Below, one piece after another: positions 13,301 to 26,200 of a stretch of DNA of 64,000 nucleotides; within the stretch, counting starts at the first letter, position 1, and each line of letters starts with the position of its first letter. A program made the position numbers and the translations under genes. The notes under the pieces were generated by a model. It was not told the DNA's origin, did not search any database, and saw only the letters and a program-made list of their open reading frames with translations. The stretch is taken from the NCBI RefSeq assembly GCF_905147045.1, contig NC_065907.1, positions 6,262,001 through 6,326,000 of the forward strand, given 5' to 3'. Origin of the DNA: Nymphalis io. Taxonomy: Eukaryota; Arthropoda; Insecta; Lepidoptera; Nymphalidae.

Positions 13301-16300
13301 ATGTGTAATCTAATATGCATAACATAAATAGTCTTACAAGTCCATAAATATTATTTTGTTTTAATAAATTTAAGTGTCTAAAAAAATAATATGTGGTATG
13401 AGTGTTTGCAAACACTAATTAGTGAAAAATGTATGTCAAGTGTCGAACCACCTACAACGCTTTACTAAGAACCTTTACTACTTTTGTTTAGGTATAAATA
13501 CCTAAATAATTTGTTAGAGATAAAGATTCCTAAAATCCACCCACTCCAATCACCAACCCACTCCTCTGCTACTTGGTAAACATATTATAAATTGTTTCAT
13601 TCAATTAACGTTTTTACGAAAACGAAAATACATTATTTTAATTCAAAAAGGAATTTATTTGATTATATAATCTTTAAATTTTGTCAATGTCTCGGATGCA
13701 TTTCATGGCTCGTGTGTTTTTTGAGGTGTATCGGTTACTTTTATAACGATATACGTGATTTTATTTCAAAAAAAAAATGTTTATCCTCTGTTTAGTTAAT
13801 TTATTATTAGTTTTCTTAGTGAAGGTATTAATTTTCACTGCGACTTAAAAAAAAAGACAAAATAATTTATGGATACATTGAGTGGTATACATAATAACAT
13901 TCTGTAAAGATTAGTATTTTGGTTAAAATAGTGTAAAAATAAAGTCATTAAATCCTAAATTTTATTCATAAAAATATACAGCGCGTCGCAAGTTTGCCTC
14001 GAATTCAGACATTATTTTAAAATGAACTAAAAAGGGATTTTCTATTTGTTTTTACTATTTAATATAAAATTGTGTTTACAAATCACATAACAAATTTTAT
14101 TACTCAGTGTTTCGTTCATAATATCTACATAATTTCACTGTTGAGTAGGTAGCTCCGACCTTGTGCAGACGCGGCTAAGGCATGGCTCATTCAGTTGCGT
14201 CGAGACCGCGACATGCATCACCTGCGAAGTGTTTTTAACAAGGTGATCGATTCGATTCCGTTTGACAGCGCGTAAATATATTCGATACGTTATTTCGATG
14301 GTGTCAAATTACTAAAATATTAATACAAAATATGACGTGTCCGTGTAAACAAATCTTATGACTGTTTAATACATAAAATGTTCTATTTATACATTTATCG
14401 TTTTTACATTGTTTTTAATAGTTGTTAATTTGATTACGACCAGTTTTAATAATAATAACGCGTATAATAATATTAGTATTTAAACGATTTTTACTTTCGT
14501 ACATGATTCGTTTAAAAATACATTAGTAAATATTAAAATATAAAATGCCATCAATATTTGTTTGATACAACGTTATAATCCATCATCCGTGACAACAGTA
14601 GCGATTATTGTAGATACCTATCGCGAGTGTCATATAAAAAGTTTTTCGTTGTTTACAGGAAAAAGAGGAAAAAGCTAAATTCAAGCTCGAATCGAAGGAG
14701 AAATTAAAAGATGATAAAAAAGAAAAGGTAAAAGATAAAGATAAGGAAAAGGTGAAGGAAAAAGACAAGGAAAAAGTTAAAGAAAAAGATAAAGATAAAA
14801 AAGATAAAAAGCTAACGAAGGTGCCGTCCACGGTGACGTCTGGTGTGCCTTTTGAAGAAATATTTACTTTGGGAGGTGAGTTATGATTATTTACAATTAC
14901 TTTCTTAGTAAATTAAAATAGACGATATTAATTTCAATCATTATTGTTGGTATAAAAAGATATTTTTCAAAAATTCGTAAGTATATTGTTCAAATATTTT
15001 CCGGTCGCTGACAAAAATAAAAGATAAATTACGATCCTAAAAATATTTTTATATAAACAAGTTAATAGATCTTTGTAATATAATGTCAGCGCTTGTCCTT
15101 GTAGTTCCTGTTAGTAATCTAACCTTTATTACTAAGAAATGTTTGATGACATAATTTAGAACTTATTCGACCGACTCAAGAGATTTAATACACCATAATA
15201 CATGTTTACTTTTAGAAATACTAATTCAAATTCAAATATTTATCAAAAAAATATTTTAACTTTATAAAATCAAGTATTTTCTTACTAAATTTATTTTTTA
15301 TATAGGAAGCCAACATAATGTTCAATGTATATATCTGTCCTAAAAAAAGAATAATGGTAAAAATATTGTCACATTTTCAACACCATACATCGCAATTATA
15401 GGCTAACTCTACATGGAATTTTACAAATCTAGTTTTTCATATTTCTTTAATGCCATTACCAGGTTTTAATAGAGGTTTTATTTTTGTGTAATAAAAAGAA
15501 CCACTTTGCAAGAATATATATATTGTAGTAAATAAACAAACAAACAGCTATTTTTAAAATAATTGAGTATCGAACCACATTGGCACTCGTTTTAAATATT
15601 TTTTTCAAGCTTAGTATACCCAAGTATGCCAAGTTTACGTATATAATTACGTAAATTGACTCCACCTCACCTTGTATATCCCAGTAACTTAACTTGCTAC
15701 TTAACGTTATTGTTTACTTTCCCTTCACTCTAACTAAACTAAGTTATTTGTGAACGCTTCCTTAAGAACTACATAATAACTTTAAAAAAATGACTTTAAA
15801 TATTGTTATGTTTACTAATATTTTATTAGCGGTAAATAAAAAATACATAGTCCACCGATTTCTCGTTCCTAAAAGTAATTGCTCAAAACGCACCTATTGA
15901 TACGTTACAAAACATAGTGTTAAATGATAATACGTCAGAGAGTTATCTGTGCTAATGACAAAACAAAACACTCGCTCAAGGTAAGTGATAAGATGTGACA
16001 TTAACTTCTTAATTCGGATCGTGCAAAACGTTAAATTTTCATTAGTCTGTGTAACGTTATAACCATGTATAGCACGAATCCTTTTCTATACGGCTTTGAA
16101 ATTGGCGGTAAGATGTATATTATTTTAGTTTTTTTTTATGACATGAAGCTCTAATGAGTCTAAAATTATTCTGCCAAATTTACGTATGATGAAGAAGATT
16201 TTTGTTTGCAGATTTTATGTTAATGGCTCTCTTTTGTGCCAAATGACTTGATTTTAAAGGGGTTTTTATTTTAACTAGTTAAAGAAAATATATATATACA

Positions 16301-19300
16301 TTTGACAGTAGAGTTGCCGGAAAACCCTAAAATTTTCCGAGTTTAACAATTATACGTTACTAATCTCACTCTTAACTTTTAATATTTAATTGTATCAATA
16401 TAATGAAACAAGTATATTTTCTTTCGACAAGCACTTGTTGATTAGCATAATTTAATACGATATAAATTTGGACTGTTCGTATACTTCTAGTAAACTCAAA
16501 GATAATATATGTGACATTCATTTAACTTTATTCATTCACATTTAAAAATTGCCACAGGAAATACCTTTTTTTTTATAACAATGATTGATCTGGCATATGG
16601 GCCTGATAATACCTGGTAGTGAGTGGTCACCACCGTCAATTGACGTTGGCCCTATCATAGATATTATAAATATTGACCATTAATTACATCGCCAATTCAC
16701 CACCAACTTTGGGAACTAAGATGTTAAATGTCCCTTTTGCCTGTAATCATTCTGGCTGACCTTTCACGCTGAAACACAAAAACACTAAGTACTAATGTTT
16801 AGCTAACAAAGAAATGTTATTGTGATTTATCTATACTAATATTATAAAGAGGTAAAGTTTGTGAGGTTGTAGGGGGTAACCTCTGGATCTACTGAACCGA
16901 TTTTGAAAATTATTTTACCAATAGAAAGCCACATTATTTTTGAGTGATAAGGCTATATATTACTGGTGGTAGAGCTTTGTGCAAGCTCGTCTGGGTAGTT
17001 ACCGCCCACTCATCATATATACTACCGTAAAATAGCAGTACTTGGTATTGTTGAGTTCCGGTTTGAAGGGTGAGTGATCCAATGTAATTACAGGGACAAG
17101 GGACATCTTAGTTCCCAAGGTTGGTGGCGCATTGGTGATGTAAGCGATGGTTAACATTTCTAACAATGCAAATGTCTATGGGCGTTGGTGACCGCTTACC
17201 ATCAGGTGGCCCATATGCTCGTCCGCCTTCCTATTCTATATAAAAAAAATCTATTTTTTTAAGGATTCAAAATTAGTAGCAAGATATAAAAATGAATTTA
17301 AGTTAAGTTTAAATATCGACGAAGATACTAAAAAAACACACCTTTTAAGTTCATTATATCTGATTAATATATTATTTATTGCTTTTAGTACTGCAATATT
17401 AAACCATACTTTTTTTAATTCAATTATTTATTTAAAAAAATTACGATTATTTAAATGGCACATTCTCTCGGATGTTTTCATATATTATTGTTCTAAAGTA
17501 TGATTTTTTGTAAGCGTGTCTTAATTATATAAATTGTCTTCAAAATTTACAAATTAATATAAATAGTTAATTGTCATCAACTATTTATATAATATACAAT
17601 CGTATTAATTAGTAAAGGATTAAAGTTTACTTTACTATACATACATTATACATTTAATAGTTTAAATGAATCATATATTATAGTTAAAGTCTGGTAATAA
17701 CTGCAAGGTTAATTTGCAAATATTTTTACAAATTAATACATATATAATTTTAGATATCGCTATTGCTATCTTGTGCATTATTGAAATGACATTCGAAAGA
17801 ACAACTCACAGCATTGTTTAACTAATCAGCGCTAAATTTTTATAAGTAAGGTCGTTAATATCCAAAGTTGGCACATTGGCGGTGGTGAACACTGACCATC
17901 AGGTGGCCTATTCGCACGTCCACCTATGTATTTTATAAAAACAAAAGCTAACTGTCGTGCTTCGGAAATTGTCCATTTGTTAATTTCTAAAAGCTCGTCT
18001 TTAATATTTGTCAATCAACAAATCGAATAATGTAAAATATTAGGCAATAAATTATACATTATTCTGCGGAAGAAAAAAAAAACTTAAATTTCAATTTTTT
18101 GCCAATTAACGATAAACATTCGACAATACTTTAACATGCTGAGAAAAGTTAATGATGTCTTCTTGGAGGCAAGGTTTGATTCAATAAGATGATTTGCTTA
18201 ATATCTGTAATTTTATGTAAATGTCCTTCTGTACAATATCACATTTTATTATTTGCAATTGTTAGTAGAAGATTTTTCTTATATATTGTCATCATCCCGC
18301 CCATCCATTGCCGATATATCCGTCCTCTAACGAAGTGTGTCAATTCTCCCGGTTTGCCTCTGCATCCAGTCGAGTCCCGTCATCTTTTTCAGGTCAATTT
18401 ATATTTATAAAAGGCATACTTAATTACACTGGCCGCCAAAAAAATCGACCCACCCGTATTTTTTTACTTACAAAGTTGTTATCTTAACTATGCGACGACC
18501 TAGGTGGATTGTTTTACTTATGGGACATACATTTAACATTTTATTACCCACTTGATATTGATTTGGAGGAGTTGTAAGTCTTATTAAGGATATTTGGAAT
18601 ATTTTTAAAGTATTGATAAGAAAACGTTACTTTGTGCACAAAGTGCATGGTTAGTTTATTTCCAGTTCTTAACGCGGAGTCATCTCGGTTCGATGTTTAT
18701 TATTGATTAAGTGTATGAAACTTTGTTGAAACAATAATTTTAATAAGTTTAAACATAAAAAATGGATACTACTGAAGCAGAAGCTGCTCAAGTCGTAGCT
18801 CTTATTCATGAGGGGTTAAGTCAGCGAAATGTGGCTAGAACACTAAAATTAAGTCGTTCAGCGGTGCGAAGAGTGTACAAACGCTACTTGGAGACTGGGG
18901 AGTATCGCCGGAGACCAGGATCTGGCAGGGGGCGTGTCACGAACCCGACCGATGACCGTTTTATTGGTTTGACGTTTTTAAGAAACCTACATCTTTCGGC
19001 TGTTGACGTTCAAGGTAGACTCCGAGAAAGTCGTGGAGTGTCTGTGAGTGAAAATACTGTAAGAAGAAGACTTCGAGAGTAAAACTTAACCCCTCACAAG
19101 CCAGCAACAGGACCAAAACTCACAGCATCCCATCGACAAGCAAGACTACAATTTGCTAGGCATCACGTCGATTGGACACTGGACCAATGGGAGACAGTAT
19201 TGTTCAGTGATGAAAGCCGAATGTCTCTAGTAGGCTCTGATGGACGACGTAACGTCATGCGAAGGCCAGGAGAACGCTACTCTCAGTGTTGCATTCGAGA

Positions 19301-20154
19301 AACAGTCCGATTTGGTGGAGGCTCTACAATGTTTTGGGGAGGTATTTCTTTGACGGGACGCACAGAGCTGGTTTTTTTCCGTAATCGTGCTGTTAATGCT
19401 GAAACTTACATAACGGACATTCTGGAGCCTCATGTGATGCCTTACACTGGATATATTGGGGATAATTTCCAACTTATGCACGACAACGCACGACCTCACG
19501 TCGCTAGAATTGTTAAAGACTATTTCAGGGAAGTCGAAATTCCAGTTATGCAGTGGCCAGCCAATAGTCCGGACTTAAACCCGATAGAGCATCTCTGGGA
19601 CCAGCTAAAACGTACGGTTCGAGCACGAAATTCAATTCCAGAAACCCAGAATCAACTGGAAGCTGCCCTAACTGAAGAATGGCAACGGACCCCACAGGAA
19701 GACATTAAAAAGCTAATCAGGTCACTTAATAGGCGTATGCAGGCAGTGATTAGGTCAAGAGGAGGAAACACTCCCTATTAAAGTAAGATTTAGGCACCCA
19801 AATTTAAAAACAAACGGCATAATCGTTTTGTACACAAAAAAATAAAATTGCGTAAAATTTTGTGTTTTCGTGTTTTGTCACATATTTACCTAAAAACCTA
19901 TTTTTTGCACACTATTTCTGTTTTTGTACAATCCTACAATTGCATTTTTTCATTATCAATCTTAAAAATATAAATATGTGGTAGTTTAAAACCATACGAT
20001 AGCTTTTTTACAAAAAATGTAGGTGGGTCGATTTTTTTGGAGGCCAGTGTATATAAATATATATATATATATATTTATAAATATTAATAAATATTAATTA
20101 TATATATTTATAAATAATATATTTATAATTTATAATATATTTATAAATATTAAT

Positions 20155-20204
<50 letters not shown>

Positions 20205-20240
20205 TATATATAATATATATATATTTATATAATTAATATT

Positions 20241-20290
<50 letters not shown>

Positions 20291-23200
20291 AAATTGTTAC
20301 AGTTGCGTTACCCATATTCGGAGTACCTCTGCAACAGTCGGTCGAGCGATCGCGATGCCACGACGACACCGGCCTGCCGCTCGTTGTTCGCGACAGCATC
20401 GACTTTTTACAGGTAATTTTTTCATTGATTTTTTTTTATTTATAATAAGACGAAGAAAAAATATACGGTAAGTAGTCACCACAAACCATGGACAATCGTT
20501 AACGCTCATTGACAATTCGTCGATCTAAATATTGCCCTTTAGCGGTGGAATAACTAATGAGTGGAACCTACCCAGGCAAGCTTATACAAAACCTGGGCGG
20601 GTTTATTCATTTGAAAATGTACATTTTAATTTCTATGTATATGACCATATTCATTCAAAGTCGAGATGGCCCAGTGGTAAGAACGCGTGAATCTTAACCG
20701 ATGAACGTGGGTTCAAACTCGGGCAAGCACCTCTGAATTTGCATGTGCTTAATTTCTGTTTATAATTCATCTCGTACTTTTCGGTGAAGGAAAACATCGT
20801 GAGGAAACCTGCATATGTCTAATTTCATCGAAATTCTGCCACATGTGTATTCCACCAACCCGCATTGGAGCGGCGTGGTGGAATAAGCTCCAAACCTTCT
20901 CCTCAAAAAGGGAGAGAAGGCCTTAGCCCAGCAGTGGGACATTTACAGGCTGTTACTATGACCATATTTATTTATATGATTAAAAAAAAACGATTACACT
21001 TTTAAGGTTTATTTTTTCATTTACCTAACCTTAAGTCACTTCATAGTTTCTCGGCCATATCCTTGTCAACGAGCCAACTAACAAAGTAAAAATATATTAT
21101 CGTAATGTTTGAGACAAATTAACTAATATTTCTTCATTTGTAACTAACGGTATAAGTGGTGATTGTATCGTGTATTGTCATAAAAGTAAGCCAACTTTTT
21201 TTTTTACGTTTTTACTGGTGGTAGGGCTTTATGCAAGCTCGTCTGGGTAGATACCACCCACTCATCAGATATTCTACCGCAAAACAGCAATACTTGATAT
21301 TGTTGTGTTCCGGTTTGAAGGGTGAGTGAGCCAGTGTAATTACAGGCACAAGGGACATAAAATCTTAGTTCCCAAGGTTGGTGGCGCATTGGATATGTAA
21401 GCGATGGTTGACATTTCTTACAATGCCAATGTCTAAGAGCGTTGGTGACCACTTACCATCAGGTGGCCCATATGCTCGTCCGCCTTCCTTTTCTATAAAA
21501 AAAAAAAAAAACAACTGTTGCTTACAACAATGGTGTTGTAATATTCATACATGTGTAATAGTTACAAAGAGTACCTAAAGTTGAGGAGTCGGTTAATAAA
21601 GATTTGAATTCTTCGAATAATTATTAGATTTTAAACAGATAGATATATCCATATAAGCTAAATCTACACAATATTATATAATAATATAATGGAATATAAT
21701 ATTTCCTTGTCCGTAAAATTTTAATGTAATACTTACATTACTAACAGAGTAAATATGAAATATATAAAACAGTGAATAATGAATTCTATATTTAAATTTT
21801 ATATACAATCGTGAAGCTTAGTTTTTATGTAAACCAACAGCTAGGTAAACAAAACAATTTGGGTACATAAGAACAACAGCGCAAAGCGATTACGTACGCG
21901 GAAAGTTAAATTAATAATAATTAATTAGTTAATTGGATATATGTATGTAAAATTATGATACATAGTCATAACGAATTGAACACGGAATTTAATAGTTGTT
22001 ATTTAACCAAGCTGCTCAATGCGGGGTTACAATAGATACACACGTGGCATTTTCAATCCGACACATGCAGGTTTCGTCGCGAGTTCTCTTCACCGTCGAG
22101 CGTGAAACGAATTACAAACACAAATTAAGCACATGAAAATTCAATGGATTTTGTCGGGATTAGAAACCGTAACTTGATAATATTAATTCACGATCAAGAG
22201 AATTTCTCTATCTCGCCTTTTTTAAACTTGTATAAAAGTAGTTGTATTATTTAAAACATTTGAAATAATATAATTTTTTATCTTTATTTTTTCATTTGTT
22301 ATTTCCAAATTAAATAAAACTGACCGTCTGAAATAATGTAATTTTTAAAAACGTTAACAAGGACAAATAGTGCTTGAAATCGACACCGGTGCCAAAAAAA
22401 AATGTATTTTCATACTTGCTTAATTCAATTAGTTATATAGCGCTCAGCGCCAGGAAATCTTCATAAATTGAGTTTAGTATTTCATACTTTGTGTTTCATT
22501 TGGATAATATACTGCTAGTATTAGTAAGAATTTTATTTTATTCAATATGTAGTTGAAGATGATGTTCGCTCAAGAGAGATTGGCGAACTGCGCCGGACAT
22601 TTTATGGTAGGTGTGCGTGCAAACACAGATGCACTTTTTATTCGACGGGCCGGTCGGCTTGGTTGGTAGATACTTGCCTTTCACGCCGAAGGTTTTAAGT
22701 TCGATTCCCACCTCGGACAGACATTTGTGTGCATGAACATGTATTTTTGTCCCGAGTCTAGGTGTAATTGTGTATAATATATAAAAGTATGTTTTTACAA
22801 AAGAAAGGTAGTATATGTTATATCAGTTGTCTGGTTTCAAGCAAGCATAGTACAAGCTCTGCTTAGTTTGGAATCAGATAATCGTGTGTGAATAATGTTC
22901 TAGGTCCTTGGATATTATTATTCCTTTACTCTCATAATTCGATGGGACAGCAATCTGACACGACCGGAAAGATTTCAGGCGTAGGACTAACGGCTTTACA
23001 TACTTTCTGAGGCACGAGGCTTCTACTGAGAATCTTCGACAGAAAAACCTAAGACCTCGGGATCTGCGGTCTTATATATATATATATATAGATTTTTTTT
23101 ATATAGAATAGGAAGGTGGACGATCATATGGGCCACCTGATGGTAAGTGGTCACCAAACGCCCTTAGACATTGGCATTGTAAGAAATGTCAACTATCGCT

Positions 23201-26200
23201 TACATAGCCAATGCGCCACCAACATTGGGAACTAAGATTTTATGTCCCTTGTGCCTGTAATTACACTGGCTCACTCACCCTTCAAACCGGAACACAACAA
23301 TAGCAAGGATTTCTGTTTTGCGGTAGAATATCTGATGAGTGGGTGGTACCTACCCAGGCGAGCTTGCACAAAGCCCTACCACCAGTCCATAGTCCTAACC
23401 ATATCTAGCCAATAGACCAACGAGCCGGACAGTTTGTGGCTTCTAAGTTTAATTCATGAAATTTATTGAATATTATAATTTAAAACAAAATATACCTATA
23501 TAATAATACCTAAATCTACTTAATATTATGTTATATCTAACAAAAAGTAATTCTGGATTATTACAGGCGCATGGCTTGAAGTCGAATCAGATATATCGGA
23601 CCGAGCCCGACAAGATAAAGCTTCAGCAGTTACGTAAACTGTTCACGGACAGGGGACCAACGTTCCCGTATCACTGGGATGTGCCGGTCGCTTGCGCAAT
23701 GCTGAAGAGTTTTATCAGGTAACGCATTTTCCTCTATATTTATAAGGCAACCGATCAATCAGATAATTATTTATTCTTAATACATAATTCATTTTATTTT
23801 TATTATTATTTATTCATCATACGCTAACACACGTTCGCTTGTTCTCCTTCACGTTCACCGCGCACGTGACCTCCATGCTCCAAGTCAAATCTTCGCGAAT
23901 ACCAAATATTAATACTCGTTGCGTCCGTTCAACCTACGCGATTAGGTATGTCATTCCAAACGATAAACTTGACTACAGGTAGAATGATGAAATATTGAAA
24001 TATGATAGATCAAAATAGATAGACGTGTATGGAATAGAAGACGTCGCTAATTATGGTTTAGTTATAATATATATTTTGTAGATAAAGATTATTTTTAATT
24101 TAGATAAATATTATCTATCCTTTAAATGTGAATTTAAAAAACTTTAAATCAGAACGCAACTATTTATTACGTTTATTTCTATGATAAAAATAAACTTTAA
24201 TTATTAAAATACTAAAATTCATTTTAAGATTTATTTTAAGAATTAAAAATCAGATTCAGTTGTATAAAAAATGAACATCAAAAGGTAATATCGCGCGAGC
24301 GACTTCAACTGTTAAAAATTGTTTTCTGATACCAATTTTTAAAAATTGATCTTTCAATTTTTTTTAAATTATTGATAAGATAATTACTGAACTCATCCGT
24401 AACAAATAAAATATTTACTTTTAAACTTTATTGTACACCACAAAGAGAAAAAAAATACAAAATATGAATACAGCCTAAATAAACGTAGCATACAATTTTG
24501 GCGACCTTATCGCTACATAGCGATCTCTTCCAGGCAACCAATTGGTTATGTACCAATATTGATTTTTCCTTAACAATGTTACTAGTTTTTTTGATTTTAT
24601 ATCAAGTAGTTTTATATATATATTGTTATATTGTTAACTAATAAAAGTTAACAATTGTTTTAAATATATTTTATTTAATATATTAGTTGTTTACAAATTC
24701 AACACATAAAATAATACATAATGTTAATTGTATGAATGTAGGTGCTGCGCAAAGTATTCTCTGTTTTCCGAATTCGGAAGCTGCCATATATGATTTGATA
24801 CTTTTTTCTCGTTAGTAACTCTCTTTATACTTTAAAGAATGATCCGTGTATTGTATAGGTTAAGATATGATGGGGCTAACATGTTTAAATGGACAAAAGT
24901 CTCAAAAAATGAAGATTAAAAAAAATTATAAAAATAATAAACAAAAATTAGCTTTTAGGTGCTTTGTTCGATGTTCTTTAGAAATAAAGTCATTGACCGA
25001 CAAAATTTAGACATACAAACGACTATAACACGAGGAGCTCTTGTTCAGGCAAACAGACTTAACCTCTTTCTTTTATTCTCTCCTAACAATACTATTGTTT
25101 TAACGCAAACAATATAAAAACTATGAACTTCATAAAATATTTTTTTGACTAATATTTTGTAAGTCGACACAAACATTTTCTTTTTTTGTTTGAATCCAAA
25201 ATAAATCAAATTTTTTTCTTAATTCAGGTACATTTGTATCTTCATTATACAAGTAGATTATATCAAGAAGAAACTTAACAATTCAATCTTTATAATTAAT
25301 ACAGGACATAATTAATTATAGTAATGCCATATATTTTAATATGTATAAATTACCTTGAATAAGTACTTGAGGCAATATTTCAGCGAGTTACCAGACTCGA
25401 TACTCACACAAGAATTACACGGTCAGTTCGAGCAAGCAACAGCGATAGCGGAACCCCAACGAGAGGCCACAATGATAAAGCTCATAAGCAAATTGCCGGC
25501 CTGCAACCACAGCCTACTGGGCTGGCTCATGCGACACTTCGAAAATGTCGTCGCTAATGAACAGGTTAGTTCGATACAGGATGCAAATATCAAGACTGTT
25601 TGTTATATTATTAGAACCATATTAGAGCTGGTCAGCAAATAAGTAATGTTAAGATTATTTTTTATCTTATCATGATTTACTGGTGGTAGGGCTTTGTGCA
25701 AGTCTTGTGCATGTCGTCTGGGTAGGTACTACTCACTCATTAGATATTCTCAAGCAAAACAGCAGTACTCGGTATTGTTGTCTTTCGGTTTGAAGAGTGA
25801 GTAAGCCAATCTAATTATAGGCACAAGGGACATAACATCTTAGTTCCCAAGGTCGGTGGCGCATTGGCGACGTAAACGATGGTTAATATTTCTTACAGTG
25901 TCAATGTCTATGGGCGTTGGTGGTCATTTACCATCAGGTGAGCCATATGCTCGTACGACTACATATTCTATAAAAAAAAATGAGCTGGATCGTACGACAC
26001 TTTGAAAGTAATGTCGCTAGTTAATAGGTTACTTGAAGAAAACGGATTTTATAGGTCATTGGTGTTGGATTATTTTGATTGACCATGACATTTATTTCAA
26101 TATAATTAATATTTAAGAAAATCATATGTTTCGCAAAATGTTAAATACAAGTACTTCGTGTTTTTTTTAAATATAAACTCAATCTAACCCCAGACGAATC

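Noticed and set aside
14583..14831. Minus frame rich in SFSLSF units
   Set aside because: Antisense of the Lys/Glu-coding exon 4 of Rlip.
20154..20399. Minus frame with long Ile/Tyr repeats
   Set aside because: Antisense of the TA tract and Rlip exon 5.
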